Shown: positions 8,039-15,128 of the stretch, one piece after another
How positions within the stretch are numbered: position 1 is the stretch's first letter
Layout: every line of letters begins with the position of its first letter
Assembly (NCBI GenBank): GCA_030158675.1
Contig: JAOASL010000017.1
Location: forward strand, 1-55,282
Length of the DNA stretch: 55,282 bases
Reading direction: 5' to 3'
Source: Burkholderiaceae bacterium
GTDB taxonomy: Bacteria; Pseudomonadota; Gammaproteobacteria; Burkholderiales; Burkholderiaceae_D
Position numbers and translations under genes: made by a program
Notes under the pieces: model-generated
What the model saw: only the letters and a program-made list of their open reading frames with translations
Database searches by the model: none
What the model was told of the DNA's origin: nothing

Positions 8039-8764
8039 TCAACGGAGCGGTGCCGGAACGAACATGTAGCCGACTCCCCATACGGTTTGCAACAGACGTG
8101 GCCGCGCGGGGTCGAGTTCGATCATGCGGCGCAGGCGCAGTATCTGCACGTCGATGGTGCGGTCACTCAGTTCGACGTTACGTCCGCGTGCCAGATCGAT
8201 CAGGCGGTCGCGGCCCAGCGGCCGATGAGGTTGCGCCACAAGCACTTGCAACAGTGCCGCTTCGGAGGGCTTCAGGTCGAGCGACTCCTCGCCGCGCGTC
8301 AGCCTGCCTGTAGCGGTATCGAAGGTCCAGGTGCCTACGGCAACCTGCGCACCCACGGAGCGTTTTTCTTCCACGCCGCGCCGTCGCAGCTGCGCATTGA
8401 GGCGAGCGAACAGTTCGCGCGGCTCAAAGGGTTTGGACATGTAATCGTCAGCGCCCATCTCTAGCCCGACGACCCGGTTCACCAGGTCGTCGCGCGCGGT
8501 CAGCATAATGATTGACAACCATTCACCTTGCGCCCGCAGACGCGCGCACACGGTCAGGCCATCCGTGCCGGGCATCGAGATATCGAGCACCAGCGCGTCA
8601 AAGCGCTCGCGACTCAGCAGCCGGTACAGCTGCTCGGCATCGGATACGGCACGAACGACGAAACCCTGAGTGCTCAGATAGCGCTCGAGCAGCGCCCTTA
8701 ATTCGGCGTCATCGTCCAGAACGAGGATGCGTGCCGGTTGGGCGGCGGGGTGAGGGTTGTCCAT
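8039..8764 (-). CDS. OmpR-type response regulator
   Basis: A 241-aa OmpR/PhoB-family regulator. The receiver domain has the acidic pocket DDD at 17-19, phosphoacceptor Asp61 (LVLDISMPG) and the lysine of MSKPF. A C-terminal winged helix (RTIDVQILRLRRMIE) binds DNA, usually as a dimer on direct repeats. I chose the ATG at 8764 (MDNPHPAAQP) because AGGA sits 7 nt before it; an upstream ATG at 8797 coincides with the end of the intergenic inverted-repeat element. It is the first gene of the pair with the kinase. The nearest OmpR-like direct repeats are those in front of the two exported-protein genes. Confidence 0.9.
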   Translation of the reverse strand: MDNPHPAAQPARILVLDDDAELRALLERYLSTQGFVVRAVSDAEQLYRLLSRERFDALVLDISMPGTDGLTVCARLRAQGEWLSIIMLTARDDLVNRVVGLEMGADDYMSKPFEPRELFARLNAQLRRRGVEEKRSVGAQVAVGTWTFDTATGRLTRGEESLDLKPSEAALLQVLVAQPHRPLGRDRLIDLARGRNVELSDRTIDVQILRLRRMIELDPARPRLLQTVWGVGYMFVPAPLR

Positions 8765-8796
8765 CGGATCCTTGCAACTTGGTCTACCACCGGGCA

Positions 8797-8864
8797 AGAG
8801 TCTTGATCAAAATGTCACTGGCTGCCTTGGGGGGCTTTGCGACGTTTATTTTGATTAAGCTTCT
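8797..8864. repeat. Intergenic inverted-repeat element, short copy
   Basis: The left arm at 8797-8814 (ending ATCAAAATG) and the right arm at 8847-8864 (starting TATTTTGAT) match inversely at 14 of 18 positions. The left arm and the bases after it (CACTGGCTGCCTTGGGG) are closely similar to the left end of the element at 43481-43606. The right end (GGCTTTGCGA to TTCTAAGCA) is similar to the right end of that element. It therefore looks like an internally shortened copy. It sits just upstream of the response-regulator gene. Confidence 0.55.
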
Positions 8865-8945
8865 AAGCAGAAGATGATTTTTGTTATTACTAATTTCAAA
8901 AATCTAATTTCCAAAATTTTAGCACCCCGGCTTCGTCCGGACGCC
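8865..8945. promoter_or_regulatory. AT-rich region upstream of the response regulator
   Basis: This stretch is markedly AT-rich against the surrounding GC-rich DNA. On the minus strand it offers TTGAAA, 17 bp, CATCTT and TTGGAA, 17 bp, AGTAAT as promoter-like pairs, plus a small hairpin CTTCT/AGAAG (8860-8873) at its left edge. It probably carries the promoter of the two-component operon; the exact start cannot be fixed by eye. Confidence 0.35.
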
Positions 8946-9479
8946 TCAAGCGGCTGGGATCCAGCCCCGCATCAGCCATAACGCCAGCAGCGACAGCGCC
9001 GCAATGACGAGCAGCCCGACCATCGCATGCGCCCAATCGCGCCGACTCGGCCACCCTGCCAGCAGGCATTGCGCCGCCAGAAATTTCAGGCCCGCGCCGC
9101 CTGCTGACAGCAGCGGCCACGAGGCTGATTCAATCAATACCCAGCCGCCGGCCGGCAACAGTGCCATCGGCGCCAGCCCGACCGGCACACTGTTCCACCA
9201 GCGCAGGCGCGCAAAGCTGACCGATCCGAGTTCCCAGCTACCGTTCGCCCGCCGCCGTGGCAGCAGGTTGATCGATACCGGTTGGGCGCCGGTCAGTACG
9301 CCGGCAAGGTAATGCAGCAGTTCATGCGCTACGGTGCCCGGCCAGAGTGCGATCGCATAGCCCCGCGGCCAGCGCCGCAGCGCCAGCAGCAGCGCGCATC
9401 CCGTCACCAGCGCCACACCGTGCGGTGCGATGTCCAGCAGCCATGGAAGGAAGGGGGTGGGTAGCAAGAGATGAATCAT
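8946..9479 (-). CDS. Small membrane protein with HELLH zinc-protease-like motif
   Basis: A 177-aa, very hydrophobic protein with about four membrane segments. The motif VAHELLHYLAG has HExxH at residues 52-56 at the edge of a membrane helix, as in intramembrane site-2 proteases (M50) and related membrane zincins. The second-half NPDG-like motif of classical S2P enzymes is not obvious, so it could be a degenerate or distant family member. It sits alone between the two-component operon and the amidase, on the same strand as the former but separated by about 180 bp. Function unknown. Confidence 0.6.
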   Translation of the reverse strand: MIHLLLPTPFLPWLLDIAPHGVALVTGCALLLALRRWPRGYAIALWPGTVAHELLHYLAGVLTGAQPVSINLLPRRRANGSWELGSVSFARLRWWNSVPVGLAPMALLPAGGWVLIESASWPLLSAGGAGLKFLAAQCLLAGWPSRRDWAHAMVGLLVIAALSLLALWLMRGWIPAA

Positions 9480-9565
9480 GACAAGCGGAGGATTTTACGC
9501 CGGCCAGATTTTCGATCGCTCACTGACTGGCAGGACAGGTCCGCATGGTAGGCTTTCAGCTTACG

Positions 9566-9591
9566 ATTCGACCACAACATTCGACCGCAAC
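9566..9591. repeat. Tandem 13-bp direct repeat
   Basis: ATTCGACCACAAC (9566-9578) is followed directly by ATTCGACCGCAAC (9579-9591), one mismatch. A CAACGTTG palindrome overlaps the end (9588-9595). It lies between the HELLH gene and the amidase gene and could be a regulator binding site for either. Confidence 0.5.
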
Positions 9592-9653
9592 GTTGTCCGG
9601 ACGGCGTACATAAAATAAGCATTGAACAAGTATTTAACAAAGGGGAGACATGC

Positions 9654-10937
9654 ATGGCCAAGGAGCTCTACCAGGAAGACGCGACCACTCTCGCGCGAAT
9701 GCTGGCGCAGCGCCAGGTGACCGCTGAGGCGGTGCTGCGCTCTTGTCTGGCGCGAATCGCAGAGCGCGAGCCGCAGGTACAGGCCTGGGAATTTCTCGAT
9801 CCGGAGGCGGCGCTCGCACAGGCGCGATCGATCGATCAGGGAGCGCAGCGCGGACTGCTGCATGGCTTGCCGATCGGGGTGAAGGATCTGTTCGATACCT
9901 TCGACATGCCGACGACCTATGGTTCGTCCATCTATACGGGCCAGCGCCCCGGCGCCGATGCCGCTTGTGTGGCGATCTGCCGCGCGCAGGGCGCGGTCAT
10001 GGTCGGCAAGACGGTGACCACCGAATTCGCCACCTTCAAGCCGGGCAAGACCCGCAATCCGCACCGAACCACGCAGACGCCGGGCGGCTCGTCGAGCGGC
10101 TCGGCGGCGGCCGTGGCCGATGGCATGGTGCCGCTGGCCTTCGCATCGCAGACAGCGGCGTCGGTGATCCGGCCGGCGGCATTCTGCGGGGTGGTCGGCT
10201 ACAAGCCGAGCTATGGCCTGATCAATCGCGCCGGTGTGAAGGCGTTATCGGATCCGCTCGACACGATCGGCTTCCTGGCTCGCAGCGTCGACGATGTCGC
10301 GCTGTTCGCTGCCGCGTCCAACGGCGAGCGCACTGCGCCTGACCTCACCTCATCCGGCACGCCGCGCATTGCCCTGTGCCAGACGCACGAATGGCCGCAT
10401 GCTGACGAAGATACGCGTGCCGCGTTCGCGCATTCGGAAGCGGCACTGGACAAGGCCGGTATTCCATTGCGCCACCTGCAGCTGCCCTTGTTGTTCTCGC
10501 AGCTGCTGCAGGTGCAAAAAGAGGTGATGGCTTTCGATCTTGCGCGCTCGCTCGCCGATGAGCGGCTGCGCCATCCTGCGCAGCTGAGTGAAGGTTTGTC
10601 GCAGCTACTCGCCCAGGGTCTGCTGGTGTCGACCGATCGCCATCGCGCCAACCTGCAACTGGCCGTATCCGCACGCGCAATGATTCCGTCCATCCTTGGT
10701 GATGCCGATGCCATGCTCGCACCGAGCGCGATCGGCGAGGCGCCGGGGGCAGCACAGACGGGTGACCCGGTGTTTGGCCGGATATGGACACTGCTGGGCC
10801 TGCCTTGCGTGCACCTGCCGTTCTTCCGCGGGCACAGCGGCCTGCCGGTCGGGTTACAGCTGATCGGCCGGCATGGCGAGGACCTTGCGCTATTGCGTAT
10901 CGCTCGTTCGCTGCTGCCGATGCTGGCCGCACACTGA
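9654..10937 (+). CDS. Amidase-signature family amidase
   Basis: A 427-aa amidase-signature (AS) hydrolase, cleaving carboxamides with a Ser-cisSer-Lys triad. Lys77 (PIGVKDLFD), cis-Ser146 in GGSSSGSAAA and the nucleophile Ser170 in QTAASVIRPAAFCG are present. The nucleophile loop is TAAS, not the usual TGGS. No gatB or gatC lies nearby and the length is short of GatA, so it is a free-standing amidase. The substrate is not evident. The ATG at 9654 has AAGGGGAG about 8 nt upstream. It stands alone, with a long gap before trpB2. Confidence 0.85.
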   Translation: MAKELYQEDATTLARMLAQRQVTAEAVLRSCLARIAEREPQVQAWEFLDPEAALAQARSIDQGAQRGLLHGLPIGVKDLFDTFDMPTTYGSSIYTGQRPGADAACVAICRAQGAVMVGKTVTTEFATFKPGKTRNPHRTTQTPGGSSSGSAAAVADGMVPLAFASQTAASVIRPAAFCGVVGYKPSYGLINRAGVKALSDPLDTIGFLARSVDDVALFAAASNGERTAPDLTSSGTPRIALCQTHEWPHADEDTRAAFAHSEAALDKAGIPLRHLQLPLLFSQLLQVQKEVMAFDLARSLADERLRHPAQLSEGLSQLLAQGLLVSTDRHRANLQLAVSARAMIPSILGDADAMLAPSAIGEAPGAAQTGDPVFGRIWTLLGLPCVHLPFFRGHSGLPVGLQLIGRHGEDLALLRIARSLLPMLAAH

Positions 10938-11139
10938 TAAAGTTTTTATTCCGGACTGACGAATTTGTCAGGTCGGGCGCTTATCTTTTCAAAGGCGGCG
11001 CAAGAGAAGAAGGCTGAGGCAACTGTGCAGTAAAGTAAATTAGCGTTTCGTCAGCAGCGCATGCCATTGTCAATTCGGCATGGGGTGCTCACCTGTCGCA
11101 TCAGGCTTTTATAAACAAACAAAAAACGGAGATAACTGC
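10938..11139 (+). promoter_or_regulatory. Leader/promoter region of trpB2
   Basis: About 200 bp without a gene. It contains a CATGCC/GGCATG inverted repeat (11060-11065 and 11077-11082) and a TATAAA box near 11110 shortly before the ribosome-binding site. I recognise no known riboswitch. Confidence 0.3.
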
Positions 11140-12510
11140 ATGTCGCAACAAACCAAATTCCTGCTTTCCGAAGATCGCATTCCCCGCAGCTGGTACAACA
11201 TCCAGGCCGATCTGCCCAAGCCGCTGCCGGCCGTGCTGCATCCGGGTACCTTGCAGCCGATCGGGCCGGCCGACCTTGAGCCGCTGTTCCCGATGGAGCT
11301 GATCATGCAGGAAGTGTCGACCGAGCGCGAGATTGACATTCCGGATCCGGTGCGTGAGGTGTACAAGCTGTGGCGCCCGGCGCCGCTATTCCGCGCGCAT
11401 CGCCTTGAGCAGGCACTGCAGACACCCGCCAAGATTTTCTATAAATACGAAGGCGTGAGCCCGGCCGGCAGCCACAAGCCGAACACCGCGATACCGCAGG
11501 CTTTTTATAACAAGCAGGCCGGCGTGAAGCGGCTTACCACCGAGACGGGCGCCGGCCAGTGGGGCACGTCGCTGTCATTTGCCGGGTCGCTGTTTGATAT
11601 CGATGTCACCGTTTTCCAGGTGCGCGTGTCATATGACCAGAAGCCTTATCGCCGGGCCGTGATGGAAACTTATGGCGGGCGCTGCGTTGCGTCGCCGTCG
11701 AATGAAACCGCGTACGGCCGCAAGGTGCTGGCCGAACGTCCCGATCATCCGGGCAGCCTGGGTATCGCCATTTCGGAAGCGGTTGAAATCGCTGCCACTA
11801 ACCCGGACACCAAATACGCGCTGGGCTCGGTGCTGAACCATGTGCTGATGCACCAGTCCATCATCGGTATCGAATCGATGGAGCAAATGGCGATGGCCGA
11901 TGTGTATCCGGACGTCGTGGTCGGTTGCACTGGCGGCGGCTCGAATTTCGCCGGCATCGCATTCCCGTTCATCGGCGCCGGTTTGCGCGGCGGTCCCAAG
12001 CCCCGCATCGTCGCGGTCGAACCGGCGGCCTGTCCGTCGCTCACGCGCGGCAAATATGCGTATGACTTTGGCGATACCGGCAAGATGGCGCCGCTGACCA
12101 AGATGCACACGCTGGGTTCGTCGTTCACGCCCCCGGGCTTCCATGCCGGCGGCCTGCGCTACCACGGCATGGCGCCGCTGGTGTCGCATTTGAAGGAGCT
12201 CGGCCTGATGGAAGCCGTCGCTTATCAGCAGACCGAGTGCTTCGCAGCCGGTGTCCTGTTCGCGCGCGCCGAAGGCATCGTGCCGGCGCCGGAAGCCAAC
12301 CATGCGGTGAAGGGCGCGATCGAGGAAGCGCTGCGCTGCAAGCGTGAAGGCAAGAGCGAAGTCATCCTGTTCAATCTGTGCGGCCACGGCCATTTCGATA
12401 TGGCGGCCTATACCAACTACTTCTCCGGCAACCTAGTAGATGAGAAGTACAGCGAAGAGGAACTGGCGATGGCACTGGCCGGACTGCCAAGCGTACCCGA
12501 AGCGGCCTGA
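11140..12510 (+). CDS. trpB2: TrpB2-type tryptophan synthase beta chain
   Basis: A 456-aa PLP enzyme of the TrpB2 subgroup, which condenses indole with serine, usually without a dedicated TrpA partner. PLP Lys113 lies in GVSPAGSHKPNTA; the phosphate-binding loop is VGCTGGGSNFAG. The length and the N-terminal extension before the catalytic core match TrpB2, not classical TrpB of about 400 aa. The ATG at 11140 follows CGGAGAT; an upstream in-frame codon at 11080 would add 20 unlikely residues. No trpA, trpF or trpC is adjacent. TrpB2 is often thought to salvage indole or supplement TrpB1. Confidence 0.9.
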   Translation: MSQQTKFLLSEDRIPRSWYNIQADLPKPLPAVLHPGTLQPIGPADLEPLFPMELIMQEVSTEREIDIPDPVREVYKLWRPAPLFRAHRLEQALQTPAKIFYKYEGVSPAGSHKPNTAIPQAFYNKQAGVKRLTTETGAGQWGTSLSFAGSLFDIDVTVFQVRVSYDQKPYRRAVMETYGGRCVASPSNETAYGRKVLAERPDHPGSLGIAISEAVEIAATNPDTKYALGSVLNHVLMHQSIIGIESMEQMAMADVYPDVVVGCTGGGSNFAGIAFPFIGAGLRGGPKPRIVAVEPAACPSLTRGKYAYDFGDTGKMAPLTKMHTLGSSFTPPGFHAGGLRYHGMAPLVSHLKELGLMEAVAYQQTECFAAGVLFARAEGIVPAPEANHAVKGAIEEALRCKREGKSEVILFNLCGHGHFDMAAYTNYFSGNLVDEKYSEEELAMALAGLPSVPEAA

Positions 12511-12529
12511 TTCGTCGGTGCTGACTGAG

Positions 12530-12559
12530 ACACCGGGCGAACGGGCCCGGTGTTTTTTT
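12530..12559 (+). terminator. Intrinsic terminator of trpB2
   Basis: ACACCGGGC (12530-12538) pairs with GCCCGGTGT (12545-12553), followed by a run of seven T. It ends the trpB2 transcript before the efflux operon. Confidence 0.85.
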
Positions 12560-12585
12560 ATGCTGCGTTAACAATTACTCGCCAT

Positions 12586-12602
12586 TGTCAGTCCGCTGTC
12601 AG
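12586..12602 (+). promoter_or_regulatory. 11-bp-spaced direct repeat upstream of the efflux operon
   Basis: TGTCAG at 12586-12591 and 12597-12602 are identical and one helical turn apart, the usual geometry for OmpR-family regulators. Downstream are hairpins GAAAGCTT/AAGCTTTC (12620-12643) and GGCCCC/GGGGCC (12654-12670). The operon encodes an OmpR-family regulator at its end, making autoregulation the simplest reading. Confidence 0.45.
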
Positions 12603-12693
12603 GGATTGCTCAGAACCACGAAAGCTTGGCTGCCTAAGCTTTCATTCAAAGCGGGCCCCCTATCGGGGCCAGCCCCGGTAATGGGAATCCCTG

Positions 12694-13974
12694 ATGCGTT
12701 TTTTATTGATCATCGCCAGCCTCGTGCTGGCCAGTGGCACCCTGCTGGCGGCCGACGCCTTGCCGTTGTCGCAGGCGCAGGCCCAGGCGCTGGCGCTTGA
12801 GCGCAACCACGATCTGGCGATAGCGAAAGCCACCGTCATCGCTGCGCAGGCCAACGTGCTGGCTGCCGGGGCTGCACCGAATCCGGTACTGGGGCTGTCG
12901 ACCAGCAGCATCGACCTTGGCGGACACAATGGCTCCGGGTCGCTGTGGCGTAAGCGGGTCGACAGCGTCGTCAGCCTCAGTCAGCTGATCGAGCGGGGTG
13001 GCAAGCGTGAGCTGCGGCGCGAGAACGCACAGCACAACGTGCGCGCTGCCGATGCCGATCTGCTCGACGTGCGTCGCCAGCTGCGCCTGATGGTCGCGCA
13101 CGCGTATGCGGATCTGCATGCGGCACAGGACAAACTGGCGGCAACGCGTGATGCGGCGCAGCTGCTGGACGGTATGCTCTCCGCAGCGCAGATCAGGCGC
13201 AAATCCGGCGATATCGCCGGCGCTGATGTGGAGCGCGTACGTGTCGATGTGCTGCGCGCACGCAATGAAGCGGCCGGCGCCGAAGCGGACTTGCAGCACG
13301 CGCGCCGCGCGCTGGCGCTGCTGCTGGGCGAGCGCGAACGTGCTGATCTTCTTGAGGCCACCGACAGCTGGCCGGCGCTTGCGGACGCAGTGCTGCCGGC
13401 GTCGCAGCCGGTGGCGACCTTTGTCGCGCGTCGCCCTGACGTACTGGCGGCCGCCGTGCGCATTGATGCCGCCGGTGCCGGCACGCGCCTGGCCGAGTCG
13501 CTGCGTACCCGGGATGTGTCGGTCGGGGTGCAGTACGAGCATTTTCCGCAGCCGGGCGGCACCGGCAACTCAGCCGGCAACAGCGTCGGTGTGTCTCTGC
13601 AGGTACCGCTGTTTACCCGCTATTACTACGAAGGCGAGATCGGCGCATCGCTGGCGACGCTCGACGCGGCAAAAGAAAATCTGGCGCGCGTCAGGGCGGT
13701 GGCCGAGGCTGACATCAGTACCGCGCAGTCGGCGCTGAAAAGCGCTGCCGAGCGCGTGCGCCGTAATCGTGACGAATTACTGGTCGCTGCCGAGAAGGCC
13801 GCGGCTGCCGCCGAATATGCGTACAGGAACGGCGCCGTCGGCGTGACTGACATGCTGGATGCGCGCCGCACGTTGCGTGCAACGCGGCTGGATGCGCTGA
13901 CCGCGCTGGCCGACTTCAGCAAGGCGCTTGCCAGCTGGCGCGCCGCTACCGAAACAAGCGAACAATCCCGATGA
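12694..13974 (+). CDS. czcC: CzcC-like outer-membrane factor of an RND efflux pump
   Basis: A 426-aa exported protein with a signal peptide (cleavage near LAAD) and the alternating coiled-coil organisation of TolC/OEP proteins: two similar halves with long Ala/Arg-rich helices (about 90-215 and 300-420). It would form the outer-membrane channel of the tripartite pump with the next two genes. GGGAAT a few bases before the ATG is the likely ribosome-binding site. Its stop overlaps the start of the adaptor gene. The Czc assignment comes from the transporter; this subunit alone does not reveal the metal. Confidence 0.85.
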   Translation: MRFLLIIASLVLASGTLLAADALPLSQAQAQALALERNHDLAIAKATVIAAQANVLAAGAAPNPVLGLSTSSIDLGGHNGSGSLWRKRVDSVVSLSQLIERGGKRELRRENAQHNVRAADADLLDVRRQLRLMVAHAYADLHAAQDKLAATRDAAQLLDGMLSAAQIRRKSGDIAGADVERVRVDVLRARNEAAGAEADLQHARRALALLLGERERADLLEATDSWPALADAVLPASQPVATFVARRPDVLAAAVRIDAAGAGTRLAESLRTRDVSVGVQYEHFPQPGGTGNSAGNSVGVSLQVPLFTRYYYEGEIGASLATLDAAKENLARVRAVAEADISTAQSALKSAAERVRRNRDELLVAAEKAAAAAEYAYRNGAVGVTDMLDARRTLRATRLDALTALADFSKALASWRAATETSEQSR

Positions 13975-15128
13975 TGAAAAAAATCAGCAAGCTGATCCTG
14001 GCGCTGGCGATCGTCGGCGCCGCCGCCGGGATCGTTCTGTATGCGCAGCGTAATCATGCCGCACAAGAGGCGGCCGAAGAAAAGCCGAAGGCCGCACGGC
14101 GGGAGCCCGGCGTGGTTCATTTCGAGCGCGGCGAACCGCAGCTGTCGGCATTGCGTGCCGAGGCGGTGAAGGCCGAAGCGATGCCGGCCGCCGATCCCGT
14201 CAATGGTCGTTATGTCTACGATGAAAATGCCACCTCGCGTATCAGTTCACCGCTGACAGGGCGGGTGATTGGTTTGCGGGCGGGCCTGGGTGATCGCGTG
14301 TCGCGTGGTGCGGCCTTGCTCGAGATCGATTCGCCGGATCTTGCCAACGCCGAGGCTGACCAGGCTAAGGCGAGCAGTGATGAATTGCGCAAGCGGCTTG
14401 CGTACGAGCGCGCTCGGCAGTTGCATGAGCATGAGGTCATTGCACGCAAGGATCTGGAGTCGGCCAATGCCGATTACCAGCTGGCGCAGGCGGATATGCG
14501 TCGGGCCACGGCGCGGCTGCGCAACCTGCAGGCGTCGGGGCATCAGAATGGCAAGTTCGTGCTGCGTGCGCCGATCAGCGGGGTCGTCATCGAACGCAAT
14601 GCCAATCCGGGACAGGAGGTACGCCCCGATCTGGCAGCGCCGCTTTTCCTGATTTCCGATGTCAGCCGGCTGTGGATTTTGGTGGACGTGCCCGAACGCA
14701 GCCTGGCGAACATTCATGTCGGCCAGACGGTGGGGGTCGAGACGGATGCTTTTCCCGAACAGCGGTTCACGGCGACCGTCGAACGGGTCGGTGTGGTGGT
14801 CGATCCCGTGACGCGCCGCGTGCAGGTGCGTTGCGTGGCGGCGAACCCGGACAGCAAGCTGAAGCCGGAAATGTTCGCGCGGGTGTCCTTCCTTGCCGAC
14901 GGTGAACGCAAAGGCATACGCGTGCCGAACTCGGCGCTGGTCACCGAGGGCATCTATGTCTACGTGTTCGTCGAGACCAGGCCGGGCACTTTCGAAAAGC
15001 GCAAGGTCGGACTGGCGCTGCGTGGCATGGAATATTCGTTCGTCGAGAGCGGCCTGTCGGAGGGCGATCGCGTGGTGGTCGAGGGGGCATTGCTGCTTAA
15101 TTCCGAGGCTGCCGCCGATGCTCAGTAA
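13971..15128 (+). CDS. czcB: CzcB-like periplasmic adaptor of a heavy-metal RND pump
   Basis: A 385-aa membrane-fusion protein with an N-terminal membrane anchor (about 5-25), a lipoyl-type half motif (ISSPLTGRVIGLRAGLGDRV), an alpha-helical hairpin at about 125-185, the second half motif VLRAPISGVVIERNANPGQ, and beta-barrel and membrane-proximal domains to the end. It links the inner-membrane transporter to the outer-membrane factor. No His-rich metal-binding N-terminal extension is seen. ATGATG overlaps the stop of the upstream gene, and the end overlaps the transporter start by 11 nt, so the operon is tightly coupled. Confidence 0.88.
   Translation: MMKKISKLILALAIVGAAAGIVLYAQRNHAAQEAAEEKPKAARREPGVVHFERGEPQLSALRAEAVKAEAMPAADPVNGRYVYDENATSRISSPLTGRVIGLRAGLGDRVSRGAALLEIDSPDLANAEADQAKASSDELRKRLAYERARQLHEHEVIARKDLESANADYQLAQADMRRATARLRNLQASGHQNGKFVLRAPISGVVIERNANPGQEVRPDLAAPLFLISDVSRLWILVDVPERSLANIHVGQTVGVETDAFPEQRFTATVERVGVVVDPVTRRVQVRCVAANPDSKLKPEMFARVSFLADGERKGIRVPNSALVTEGIYVYVFVETRPGTFEKRKVGLALRGMEYSFVESGLSEGDRVVVEGALLLNSEAAADAQ

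Noticed and set aside
10938-11139. trp leader peptide or known riboswitch before trpB2
   Set aside because: No run of Trp codons and no recognisable aptamer; only a small CATGCC/GGCATG inverted repeat.
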